Source: Nocardia jejuensis NBRC 103114 (GTDB taxonomy: Bacteria; Actinomycetota; Actinomycetes; Mycobacteriales; Mycobacteriaceae). From it: a stretch of 64,000 nucleotides of DNA. Every line of letters starts with the position of its first letter. The first letter of the stretch is position 1. The DNA is taken from positions 1 to 64,000 of the forward strand of contig NZ_BDBU01000021.1 in assembly GCF_001613145.1 (NCBI RefSeq), written 5' to 3'. Under the pieces are notes generated by a model, which worked only from the letters and a program-made list of their open reading frames with translations, was not told the origin of the DNA and made no database searches. Shown here piece after piece: positions 44,408 to 53,181 of this stretch. The position numbers and the translations under genes were made by a program.

Positions 44408-45768
44408 AGGGTGCGGGCCGCCAGGTCGGAGATGCTGCTGCTGTCGTAGCCCGCGACCGCGCTGCGCAGGGTGTCGTGCAATGGGTTCGTCCACTGGGCG
44501 GGGATCGCGGCAGCTCCGGCGAACACTCCGGCGACCGATCCCGCGGTGGCTGCGTTGGAGTCGGTGTCCCAGCCGCCCTGGACGGTCAGGGCCAGCGTGC
44601 GGGTGAAATCGCCCTCACCCCAGAGCAATCCGGCGGCGATCAGGCAGGCGTTGCCGACCGAGTGCACCCAGCTGTAGTGCTCGTGCCGGTCGTGGATCGC
44701 CGCGACGGCCCGATCCCACGTCATACCCTCGCGGTGCTGGTCGAGCACCTCGGCCAGCGCGGCCGCCAGCCGGGAGCGCGCGGGAACGACCGCCTGGGAG
44801 GCGATCAGCGCGGCGCGCGGACCAGAGGCGGTGAAGGCGGCCGACACCAGTGCGGCAGCCCATCCGGCGGCCCAGAGTCCGTTGCCCACATGGGAAATCG
44901 TGGCGTCACGCGTCGCCAGCTCCGCGGCCCGGACGCAATCACCCGGGTTCGTGTAGCCGTAGATATCGGCGCGGGTGAGCGCACCGATCCACTCGCGGTA
45001 GGGATTTCGGAAGCTCGCGGTGTCCGGCGGGGCGAAGCCGTCGATGAGATTGCGATAGGCGACCCGCTCGGCGGTGAACGTCTGCAGGAACGGCAGTCGC
45101 TCCAGCCACAGCGCCGCGATGTTCTCGGGGGTGAAGGCGGGACCGTGCTGCTCGAGCAGGTGCAAACCCAGAATCGTGTAGTCGAGATCGTCGTCGCGGG
45201 GACAGCCGTCGATGCCGCCGAGCGTGGATGTGCGCCAGTCCGAATGCAATCGGAGATCCTCGGGCATCGGCGCACGGACCGGGACGTAGTCGTGCAGCGG
45301 ATAGCTTCCGACCGGTTCCAGATACTCGCGAATCCGCGCCGGTGTCCAGAGGAAACCGTTCTCCAGCGGCTTTCCCAGCGTGCATCCGGCGCTGCGGCCC
45401 AGCCAGCCCCCGTGGATCTTGTCCGCCAGCACATCCGCCGAGAGCACCGGCACGGCGACCAGCCCCGGCGCGCTCGAATCAGACGCGCTCGAATCTGGCC
45501 CACTCGACTCGAACAGCGCACCCGCGCTGTTCGAGTCCGCCCACTCCAGATACGACCAGTCGGGCAACCGCGGCGCGGCTTCGATCCGATCCAGCAGACG
45601 CCAGCAGGCGGCCTCCAGCGGCCGGTCGGTGTGCGTGAGATCGCGCACTTCCTCGGCGAACTCCGCTACCGCGTAACCGGATTCGTCGCGCTGGCACCAT
45701 TCGTAGTACAGCAGGGCGCGGGCATCGGCTTCGTGATGGCCGAAGAAGGCGGCCTCGATCGATTGCAC
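44386..45768 (-). CDS. ADP-ribosylglycohydrolase family protein
   Basis: A 460-residue protein. Residues 1 to about 110 form an N-terminal region not found in the basic family. The DraG-type domain then follows: DKIHGGWLGRSAGCTLGKPL, PRDDDLDYTILGLHLLE with the metal-binding aspartates, and GGWDTDSNAATAGSVAGVF with the second aspartate set. All metal ligands appear present, so hydrolysis of ADP-ribosylated protein, nucleic acid or small molecule is plausible. No ADP-ribosyltransferase is adjacent. The GTG start is 6 bp after the stop of the small gene upstream, so they form an operon. It runs toward the two tRNA-like genes. Confidence 0.85.
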   Translation of the reverse strand: MQSIEAAFFGHHEADARALLYYEWCQRDESGYAVAEFAEEVRDLTHTDRPLEAACWRLLDRIEAAPRLPDWSYLEWADSNSAGALFESSGPDSSASDSSAPGLVAVPVLSADVLADKIHGGWLGRSAGCTLGKPLENGFLWTPARIREYLEPVGSYPLHDYVPVRAPMPEDLRLHSDWRTSTLGGIDGCPRDDDLDYTILGLHLLEQHGPAFTPENIAALWLERLPFLQTFTAERVAYRNLIDGFAPPDTASFRNPYREWIGALTRADIYGYTNPGDCVRAAELATRDATISHVGNGLWAAGWAAALVSAAFTASGPRAALIASQAVVPARSRLAAALAEVLDQHREGMTWDRAVAAIHDRHEHYSWVHSVGNACLIAAGLLWGEGDFTRTLALTVQGGWDTDSNAATAGSVAGVFAGAAAIPAQWTNPLHDTLRSAVAGYDSSSISDLAARTLALVERR

Positions 45769-45774
45769 CGGGAC

Positions 45775-46269
45775 TCACATCACCGCTCTGGTCGCGTCCA
45801 CGACTTCCGAGAGCAAAGGTAGCGATTCGTCGCGTTGCGGTGGGCGCGCCCACCAGCGACCTTCGTGCGTATGTCGCCCGAATCCGGTGGGCAGGATGAC
45901 ATTACTGCGGTGCGGGCCGATGTCCACGCTGTTGCGCTCCAGATTTTCCAGGCAGTCGGTGTCGGGGAAGCCGTCGAACACCACTAGAAAAGTACGCCGC
46001 GGGGGGCGGTCGCGTACCAGCACCGGACCTGGAATTCCCCGAGATTTCATCTCGTCGAGTATCAAGGCCCCCAACGATTCCGGCGTGTTCAAGGCCGCGA
46101 CCGTGTCCAGCAACGGCAGCACCACGAAGCCCGGCGTGGTGACGTGCACGTAGGGCAGACCGAAAAGCGAGCGATAGAGTTGCGCCCACTCCTGTGGCGT
46201 CGTCGACTCGTCCAACCGCACACTCCACCCCTCGTTCGGGCCCAGCTTCACGACGGCGATGTCGATCAT
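45775..46269 (-). CDS. small protein of unknown function, paralogue of the 15639 gene
   Basis: A 164-residue protein. It shares with the gene at 15639 the order W..LYR..FGLP, GFVVLP, then LPTGFGRHTHEGRWWARPP and LPLLSEVVDATR. The extra N-terminal 20 residues (MIDIAVVKLGPNEGWSVRLD) are specific to this copy. No catalytic motif was recognised; a distant likeness to short primase/polymerase-like proteins of actinobacteria is only a guess. It is the first gene of an operon with the ADP-ribosylglycohydrolase and so may be its partner or regulator. Confidence 0.72.
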   Translation of the reverse strand: MIDIAVVKLGPNEGWSVRLDESTTPQEWAQLYRSLFGLPYVHVTTPGFVVLPLLDTVAALNTPESLGALILDEMKSRGIPGPVLVRDRPPRRTFLVVFDGFPDTDCLENLERNSVDIGPHRSNVILPTGFGRHTHEGRWWARPPQRDESLPLLSEVVDATRAVM

Positions 46270-46449
46270 CGGTCACAGCCGACGTTTCTCAGTGAAAACC
46301 GGTACCGCCCATCGCACCACCGGTTTGGGTGAATCGTTCGCAAACTGTGGAGAAGCCGCGACAGGGCCGAGGACGGCGGGTCCGCGTATCGGCCGGATTC
46401 CGGGGTAACCTCGAGGGGGAAGACAGACGTTCCTACCAGGAGGTTCGTC

Positions 46450-46935
46450 ATGCCGTGCGATGTGATGCTGATCGCCTACGACGGGTCCGAGAACGCGCGC
46501 CGGGCTGTGGAATACGCCGGGCGGTTCCTCGCCGCCGACCGCGCGGTGGTGCTGACGGCCTGGGAGCCGATGGTCCGCCAAGCCGCACGACTGTCCGGGC
46601 TGTCCGGGGTCATGCAGCCGGAATGGCAACTCGACGACGACATCGAGGACATCGCGTTCGCGGACGCCAGGAACATCAATACCGAGGGCGTCCGGCTCGC
46701 CAAGCTCGCGGGACTCAACGCCGAGGCGCGCACGGTCGAATGCACCACGACCGTCTGGACCGCCATCGTGGAGGTGGCGGACGAACTCGATGTGGACATC
46801 ATCGTGGCCGGCACGCGCGGGGCGACCGGAATCCGGGCGCTCATGCACTCGAGCGTCGCGGACGCCGTGCTCAAACACTGCCACCGGCCCGTGCTCATGG
46901 TGCCGCCCGGACGCGAGCCCGAACCGAAACACTGA
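46450..46935 (+). CDS. universal stress protein (UspA family)
   Basis: A 161-residue single-domain Usp. The fold starts DVMLIAYDGSENARRAVEYA, and the ATP-binding signature GTRGATGIRALMHSSVADAV then VLKHCHRPVLMVPP is complete (G-2x-G-9x-S/V). An ATP-binding Usp is expected; the stress it answers is unknown. AGGAGG lies 7 bases before the ATG. It is divergent from the ADP-ribosylglycohydrolase operon with 180 bp between, and a 23-bp tandem repeat array follows 44 bp after its stop. Confidence 0.9.
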   Translation: MPCDVMLIAYDGSENARRAVEYAGRFLAADRAVVLTAWEPMVRQAARLSGLSGVMQPEWQLDDDIEDIAFADARNINTEGVRLAKLAGLNAEARTVECTTTVWTAIVEVADELDVDIIVAGTRGATGIRALMHSSVADAVLKHCHRPVLMVPPGREPEPKH

Positions 46936-46979
46936 CCGCGGACGGACATCCGATCGACGGCCGCGCCGAGGTGACCCGG

Positions 46980-47085
46980 CCGCTCGCGTTCAGCTCAATC
47001 GGCCGCTCGCGCCCAGCTCGATCGGCCGCTCGCGCCCAGCTCAATCGGCCGCTCGCGCCCAGCTCAATCGGCCGCTCGCGCCCAG
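46980..47085. repeat. four and a half tandem copies of a 23-bp unit
   Basis: Copies start at 46980, 47003, 47026 and 47049, with a 14-base partial copy at 47072. Copies 3 and 4 are identical; the core is CCGCTCGCGCCCAGCTC. Each copy is nearly a run of CGCTCGCGCCCAG plus CAATCGG. The array ends 73 bp before the isochorismate synthase start. Confidence 0.92.
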
Positions 47086-47158
47086 GTGAGACGACACCAC
47101 TGAGAGTTGCGTCGCTCCCCGGTTCCGGTGGACGGCGGGAAGACTAGGTTCGAACGAC

Positions 47159-48250
47159 ATGGACGGATTTCTGCTCGCGACGCCCTCGGGGGTCGTCCGC
47201 ACGACAGGCACCCGCGCGGCGTACGACACCGCGGGCGCCGCTTCGGCCGCGCTGCGGGACGGCGCGGCGGACCTGATCGTCGGGGCACTGCCGTTCGATC
47301 CGCGCCGACCGGCCGCGCTGGTGGCCCCCGAACAGGCCCTGCACACCGCCGGATCGTGGCGGCCCGCCGCGCTGCCCACACTGCCCCAGGTGCGCGTCGT
47401 CTCCGAAATGCCCAGTGCCGCTGAACATATCGCCCGGGTGACCAAACTGGTCGAGCAACTCGGGGATCCCGATCAGCCGCTGCGCAAGGTGGTCGCCGCG
47501 CGCTCGCTCTTCGCCGAGGCCGCGACGCCGCTGGAACCGGAGGTGGTCGCCGCGCACCTGGTCACCCGGCATCCGCGCGCCAATGTGTTCGCCGTGGACC
47601 TGTCGGCGGCGGGCAGACCGGGCGACACCCTGATCGGCGCGACGCCCGAGGTGCTCGTCGCGCGGCACGGCCGCACCGTCACCCTGCGACCGCTGGCCGG
47701 CACCTCACCCCGCCGCCCCGACCCGGAGGCCGACGCCGAACAGGCGCGAGAACTGCTGGCCAGCAGCAAGAATCGGGAAGAGCACGCGTACGTGATCGAC
47801 TGGATCCGCGCGCAGCTCGCACCCCTGTGCACCGAGTTCAGCGTCCCGGACGGACCGGAACTGCTGCAGACCCCCGAGGTCTGGCATCTGGCCACGCCGA
47901 TCACCGGCGTCCTGGCCGATCCGGCCCCCACCGCCCTGGAACTCGCGGTGCTTCTGCACCCCACGCCCGCGGTCTGCGGCACGCCCACCGACCTCGCGCT
48001 CGACACCATCGTCGACCTCGAGGGTGATCGCGGTTTCTACGGCGGCGCGGTCGGCTGGTGCGACGAGCGCGGTGACGGCGAATGGGTGGTCGCCATCCGC
48101 TGCGCCGAACTCTCCGCCGACGGCCGCTCGCTGCGGGCCTTCGGCGGTGGCGGGATCGTGGCGGCCTCGGACCCCCGCTCGGAACTCGACGAGACCACGG
48201 CCAAACTCCGCACCTTCCTCGGCGGCCTGCACTGCACCATCCCGGACTGA
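47159..48250 (+). CDS. isochorismate synthase (MenF/EntC/DhbC family)
   Basis: A 363-residue chorismate-binding enzyme that makes isochorismate for menaquinone or siderophore synthesis. Motifs: LRPLAGTSPRRPDPEADAEQ, VWHLATPITGVL, LHPTPAVCGTPTDLA and EGDRGFYGGAVGWCDERGDG, ending in FGGGGIVAASDPRSEL. The active-site residues look intact. No other menaquinone or siderophore gene is adjacent; Rv3215 (EntC) is the comparable mycobacterial gene. TAGGTT lies 8 bases before the ATG with no clear ribosome binding site, so the message may be leaderless. Confidence 0.88.
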   Translation: MDGFLLATPSGVVRTTGTRAAYDTAGAASAALRDGAADLIVGALPFDPRRPAALVAPEQALHTAGSWRPAALPTLPQVRVVSEMPSAAEHIARVTKLVEQLGDPDQPLRKVVAARSLFAEAATPLEPEVVAAHLVTRHPRANVFAVDLSAAGRPGDTLIGATPEVLVARHGRTVTLRPLAGTSPRRPDPEADAEQARELLASSKNREEHAYVIDWIRAQLAPLCTEFSVPDGPELLQTPEVWHLATPITGVLADPAPTALELAVLLHPTPAVCGTPTDLALDTIVDLEGDRGFYGGAVGWCDERGDGEWVVAIRCAELSADGRSLRAFGGGGIVAASDPRSELDETTAKLRTFLGGLHCTIPD

Positions 48251-48482
48251 CCTTTTTCCGGGCCGTTCGGATTTTTCAAGAGTCCATTCGGACCTACTTC
48301 GACTGCCGGGCCCGCTCTCCCGCCGGGTGCCCGCCCACGGTGTCCACCGTCATCCACCGGGGGCTTTGCCCGGCCCTCGCCCGGAGGCGACCGGGCATCC
48401 GGTGCACACTTGTCGGCCAATCGGTGATCGACCTGCTAGGTTGGCTCGAGTTACGCATGCGTCGATGTATGGGAGTTCCGCG

Positions 48483-48653
48483 ATGAAGTTTGCCGTTCCT
48501 GGTGCAGCGAGCGCTGTCGGTGGGGCCCTCGTCGGGCTGGCGGCGGTCCTGGTCATCACGATGGCTGCTTCGCAGGACAAGCGCCCCGACATCGACCGCG
48601 GCGGCGACGCCGGTTCGTCGCTACTCAACAACGTTGAGTACGGCGCCCGCTGA
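48483..48653 (+). CDS. DUF2613 small membrane protein (Rv0236A homologue)
   Basis: A 56-residue protein with one hydrophobic segment (AVPGAASAVGGALVGLAAVL) and a polar C-terminus ending SLLNNVEYGAR. It matches the DUF2613 family, which lies next to AftD throughout the mycolata. GGAG precedes the ATG by 8 bases. The aftD start lies inside its last 20 bases, so translation is likely coupled. A helper role for AftD is an inference from conserved position. Confidence 0.85.
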   Translation: MKFAVPGAASAVGGALVGLAAVLVITMAASQDKRPDIDRGGDAGSSLLNNVEYGAR

Positions 48654-51600
48654 TCGGCTGACCCCCGACCCGCGCCAACCCGAGCACTCGCGGACCGTCG
48701 CGACCGGTCCGGCAAAGGACTGGTCGCCGAACACCGCACCGCTGGGCCGCCGCTGGCTGCTCGGCAGCATCCTCACCGCATTCCTGCTGACGTTCCTGCA
48801 GGCTCCGGGCCGTACCGTCGCCGACACCAAGTACGACCTGGCTCAGAATCCGCTCGGATTCCTCGACCGCGCGTCGCACCTGTGGAGTAGCCAGTCCTCG
48901 ATGGGCCAGGTGCAGAACCAGGCGTACGGCTACTTCTTCCCGCACGGCGCGTTCTTCTCCCTCGGACACCTCCTCGGCCTGCCCGCCTGGATCACCCAGC
49001 GCATCTGGTGGGCGCTGCTGCTGCTCGCCGGTTTCTGGGGCATCGTGCGCCTCTGCGAAACCCTCGGCCTCGGCAGTCGCGGCAGCCGGATCCTCGCCGC
49101 CGTCGCCTACGCCCTCTCCCCGCGCGTCCTGACCACCCTCGGCTCGATCTCCTCGGAGACCCTGCCGATGGTGCTGGCCCCGTGGGTCCTGCTGGCCCCG
49201 GCGGCCCTGGGCGTGGCGATGCACCGCCGCAAGACCGCATACCGGGCCGATACGAACGCACCCGGTACGACCGAGACGCCGGGAAGCCCACGGGATTCGT
49301 CAGGTCCCGAATTCGCCTCGGCCACCGACTCTCCCGGCCGCTCGATATGGCGGGGTGCGGCCTCGCCCGCGGGCAGCGCGATGGCGCTGGCGCTGATGGG
49401 GTCGGTCAACGCGGTCGCGACGGCGGCGGCGTTCCTGCCCGCGGCCCTGTGGTGGATGTCGTACCGGCCGAATCGACTGTGGTGGCGATTCACTCGCGCG
49501 TGGATTCCGCTGCTGGTACTCGGGACGCTCTGGTGGGTGGTGCCACTGCTGTTGCTGGGCAAGGTGAGTCCGCCGTTCCTGGACTTCATCGAATCCTCCG
49601 GCGTGACCACGCAGTGGGCATCGCTCGCGGAAGTCCTGCGGGGCACCGACAGTTGGACGCCGTTCGTCTCCCCGGAGCGGATCGCGGGCGCGGTGCTGGT
49701 CACGCAGCCCGCCGCGGTACTGGCCACCGGAATGCTGGCGGCGGCGGGGCTGGCCGGGCTCGCCATGCGCTCCAATCCCGTACGGGGACGGCTGGTCCTG
49801 ATCCTGTGCGTCGGGCTGGTCGGGATCTGCGCCGGATACGCCGGGCAGCTGGGCGGGCCGTTCGCGGAGCAGGTACGACTGTTCCTCGACTCCGGTGGCG
49901 CGCCGCTGCGGAACGTGCACAAGCTGGAACCGCTCATCCGGTTGCCGCTGGTCCTCGGGCTGGCACATCTGCTCGGCCGGGTGCCGCTGCCCGCCTCGGC
50001 ACCGATGCCGGTGTGGCGCACGGCCTTCGCGCATCCCGAGCGCGACCGGATGGTGGCGGTCGGCGCGCTGATCCTCACCGCGCTGACGCTGTCCACCTCG
50101 CTGGCCTGGACGGGCAAGCTCGCCCCGACCGGTAGCTACGACCGGGTGCCCGGGTATTGGCAGCAGACCGCGGAGTGGCTGGCGCACAACGCTTCCGACA
50201 CCCGCGCCCTGATCGTTCCCGGTGCGCCCTTCGGCAGTCAGGTGTGGGGGCTGACCCGCGACGAGCCGATCCAGGCGCTGGCGAGCACGCCCTGGGCGGT
50301 GCGCGATTCGGTGCCGCTCAATCCGCCCGGCGCGATCCGGGCCATGGATTCGGTGCAGCGGCTCATCGCCGACGGGCGGCCGTCGGCGGGGCTGGCGACG
50401 ACGCTCGCGAATCAGGGCATCGGAATCCTGGTGCTGCGCAACGATCTCGACCCGGTCACCTCGCGTTCCACCCGGCCGATGCTGGCGCACCGCGCCATCG
50501 ACGGATCGCCGGGGCTGCGCAAGGTCGAGCAATTCGGCGATCCGGTCGAGGCCGGAAAGGTCGAGGGCCTGGTCGCGGACGAGGATCTGCGGCCCGACTA
50601 TCCGGCGATCGAGATCTATCGGGTCGACGCCTCGACGCCGGGCACACCGGCCGAAGTACGCAGTGGCGCGGGCGCTCCCGGATCGTTCCCCGGCGCCTAC
50701 ACGGTTCCGCTGGACAGCGTGTCGGTCGTGCAGGGCGGCGCCGAAGCCCTGGAACGGTTGCGGCGCAACCCGGCCATGCCCGAGGGGCCGGTGCTGCTGG
50801 ACTCCGACGCCACGCGGGCCGGCCTACGCCCGAACTCCGTGACGGTCACCGACACTCCGATGGATCGCGAGACCGACTTCGGCCGCGTGGACAACCACAA
50901 CTCGGCCCTGCGCGCGCCCGGCGAGGACCGGCGCACACACAACCTGGTGCCGGACTATCCGGTGCCCGGCGCACAGCTGGTGGAGGGCGAATGGTCCGGG
51001 GCCACCATCACGGTCTCGAGCTCCGCGGCGGACGCCACTCAGCTCGGCGGCGCCGCGCCCGGCAATTCGACCGCGGGCGTGGTGGACGGTGATCCGGCGA
51101 CCGGCTGGATCAGCAACGGCATCGAACACGCGGTGGGGCAATGGCTCCGGCTCGATCTCGACATGCCGGTGACCTCGGCGGTCCTGCAGGTGACCAGCAG
51201 CGCCGCCGTCATCGGCAGTCCGGTGAAGTGGCTGGAGGTCGCCACCTCCAAGGGCACGGTGGCGGCGCGGATCACCGAACCCGGCGCGCCGGTGTCGATT
51301 TCGCTGCCGCCGGGTAAAACCGACTGGATCAAGATCACTGCCGCACGCACCGAGAACGGCAGCGGTGGAGGACAATTCGGCATCAGCGAGCTGACTCTCA
51401 CCGATTACGCCGACCGCGAGAACCCCAAGCCCGTCGACATCCGGCATCGGACGGTACTGCCGCCGACACCGGCCGGCGTCCCGGTGCAGGGTTGGCAACT
51501 CGGGCAGGAATTCCCCGGCCGCAGTTCCTGTTTCGACTCCCCGGACCGGGTGCGCTGCAGCAAGGCGCTGGCCTTGGCCGCCGAGGAACCCGGGCTGTTC

Positions 51601-53139
51601 GAACGCACCCTGCAGGTGCCGCAGCAGCTCACCGTGAACTCCGATCTGCTCGTGCGCGCCCGGCCCGGACCCGCGCTGGAAGACCTGCTCCGCGACCCGA
51701 ACCGGCCTGTCGCACACGGTCAGGCCGACGTCACCGACCCGCGCGGCTCCGCACTGGCGGCCACCGACGGGGATCCCCGCACCACCTGGACCGCACCCGA
51801 GACCACGGTCCGCAACCCCACCGGGATGAAACCCACCCTCACCATCGACCTGCCCGAACCCGCGCTGGTGACCGGCCTCGAGGTACTGCCCGCACTCGGC
51901 GATCTGCCCGCCCACCCCACCTCGATCGCCGTGAACCTGGGCGACGGACCCCAGGTGCGCGAGGTGGATCCGGACTCCGGACGCCCCACCCGCATCGAGG
52001 ATCTGCACCCGCGGGTCACCGACCGCATCGAGATCAGCATTCAGACCTGGGACGGCGTACTCGACCGCACCGCACTGGGTTTCGCGCAGGAGCAACCCGC
52101 CGGACTCGCCGAGGTCGACATCCTCGGCCCCGACTACCCGGCCCCGGCCTCCCCCGACCGCCTCCTGACCATCGACTGCGCCCACGGGCCCACCGTCGCC
52201 GCCGCCGGCCGCACCCTGCACACCACCGTCACCGGCACCGCCGCCGAATTCCGTTCCGGCGCACCGATGCCCGCCCGGGTCTGCGCCGCGGAGGACATGC
52301 CCGCCGTCGATTCGGTCGCCACCACCGACGAGGCGACCGCCACCGACACCGGCCGATACTCCGAGGACCCGGCCGATTTCGGCATCGATCTGCCCACCGG
52401 CCGGGTTGATGTCACCGTTGCCCCCACCGACCTGTTCACCGTCGACGAACTGCGCCTCGACCACACCCCGCTCTCGGGTGCGGCCGCACCGGTCCTCACG
52501 CCGGACCCCGCACCTCTCGCCCTGCCCTCGATTCAGGCTCCCGCCGGGACCCGGCTGCTGGTCCTGCCGCTGAGCACGAACGTCGGCTGGCAGGCCGAGG
52601 CCGCCGACGGCCACGCACTGAAGCCCGTCGTCATCAACGGCTGGCAGCAGGCCTGGCTGCTCCCGCCCGGCACCGAGGGGCCGATCACCATCGGCTTCCC
52701 CGCCGACCGCTGGTACCGCCTGTCCATCTTCGGCGGCCTGCTCCTGTTGATCCCGTTGGCCGCGTTCGCCTTCCGGGGGTCGCTGACCCGGTGGTGGCCC
52801 GCCAGCCGTACTCCGGCCGACGACGCTCCCCCGCGCCCTTGGCACAGCTGTACAGCCGGCGCCCTGGGCATCACCGCCGCAGCCGGTCTCATCGCCGGTC
52901 CGGTCGGAATCGGGCTCGCCGCAGTCGGTCTCGTCGCCGATCGGCTCCGGCCGCGCGCGTGGCCCCGCATCCTGGTCGCCTTGGCCGGGGGCGGCACCGC
53001 CCTGTGCGCGGCGGCCCTGTCCACCGGACCCTGGCGCTCGCCGATGGGTTATATGGGCGCATCGCTGTGGTCCCAGTTCCCCGCCTTGGTCGCCATCGTG
53101 GCCGTGGGCATAGCGGCCCTCCCCTCGCGCCGCCGCTGA
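48634..53139 (+). CDS. aftD: alpha-(1->3)-arabinofuranosyltransferase AftD
   Basis: A 1501-residue membrane glycosyltransferase of the GT-C type that adds branching arabinose to arabinogalactan and lipoarabinomannan, using decaprenyl-phosphoryl-arabinose. The N-terminal half has about ten helices; the aspartate of the first loop lies in TVADTKYDLAQNPLGFLDRA. A large outside region (about 560-1370) contains discoidin-like, carbohydrate-binding-type segments (GVVDGDPATGWISNG and ATDGDPRTTWTAPE). The C-terminus has about four more helices. The start is uncertain: TTG at 48634 overlaps DUF2613 and has no strong ribosome binding site. It corresponds to Rv0236c (about 1400 residues). Confidence 0.93.
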   Translation: MSTAPADRLTPDPRQPEHSRTVATGPAKDWSPNTAPLGRRWLLGSILTAFLLTFLQAPGRTVADTKYDLAQNPLGFLDRASHLWSSQSSMGQVQNQAYGYFFPHGAFFSLGHLLGLPAWITQRIWWALLLLAGFWGIVRLCETLGLGSRGSRILAAVAYALSPRVLTTLGSISSETLPMVLAPWVLLAPAALGVAMHRRKTAYRADTNAPGTTETPGSPRDSSGPEFASATDSPGRSIWRGAASPAGSAMALALMGSVNAVATAAAFLPAALWWMSYRPNRLWWRFTRAWIPLLVLGTLWWVVPLLLLGKVSPPFLDFIESSGVTTQWASLAEVLRGTDSWTPFVSPERIAGAVLVTQPAAVLATGMLAAAGLAGLAMRSNPVRGRLVLILCVGLVGICAGYAGQLGGPFAEQVRLFLDSGGAPLRNVHKLEPLIRLPLVLGLAHLLGRVPLPASAPMPVWRTAFAHPERDRMVAVGALILTALTLSTSLAWTGKLAPTGSYDRVPGYWQQTAEWLAHNASDTRALIVPGAPFGSQVWGLTRDEPIQALASTPWAVRDSVPLNPPGAIRAMDSVQRLIADGRPSAGLATTLANQGIGILVLRNDLDPVTSRSTRPMLAHRAIDGSPGLRKVEQFGDPVEAGKVEGLVADEDLRPDYPAIEIYRVDASTPGTPAEVRSGAGAPGSFPGAYTVPLDSVSVVQGGAEALERLRRNPAMPEGPVLLDSDATRAGLRPNSVTVTDTPMDRETDFGRVDNHNSALRAPGEDRRTHNLVPDYPVPGAQLVEGEWSGATITVSSSAADATQLGGAAPGNSTAGVVDGDPATGWISNGIEHAVGQWLRLDLDMPVTSAVLQVTSSAAVIGSPVKWLEVATSKGTVAARITEPGAPVSISLPPGKTDWIKITAARTENGSGGGQFGISELTLTDYADRENPKPVDIRHRTVLPPTPAGVPVQGWQLGQEFPGRSSCFDSPDRVRCSKALALAAEEPGLFERTLQVPQQLTVNSDLLVRARPGPALEDLLRDPNRPVAHGQADVTDPRGSALAATDGDPRTTWTAPETTVRNPTGMKPTLTIDLPEPALVTGLEVLPALGDLPAHPTSIAVNLGDGPQVREVDPDSGRPTRIEDLHPRVTDRIEISIQTWDGVLDRTALGFAQEQPAGLAEVDILGPDYPAPASPDRLLTIDCAHGPTVAAAGRTLHTTVTGTAAEFRSGAPMPARVCAAEDMPAVDSVATTDEATATDTGRYSEDPADFGIDLPTGRVDVTVAPTDLFTVDELRLDHTPLSGAAAPVLTPDPAPLALPSIQAPAGTRLLVLPLSTNVGWQAEAADGHALKPVVINGWQQAWLLPPGTEGPITIGFPADRWYRLSIFGGLLLLIPLAAFAFRGSLTRWWPASRTPADDAPPRPWHSCTAGALGITAAAGLIAGPVGIGLAAVGLVADRLRPRAWPRILVALAGGGTALCAAALSTGPWRSPMGYMGASLWSQFPALVAIVAVGIAALPSRRR

Positions 53140-53181
53140 ATCCGGTTCGCGGGCAGTGCAAGTCGCCGCGGGTGAAGTCCG

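Noticed and set aside
44116-44494. Leftward reading frames over the tRNA-like genes
   Set aside because: The GFEPAA and GRGSNPRPP strings are the usual antisense translation of T-arms.
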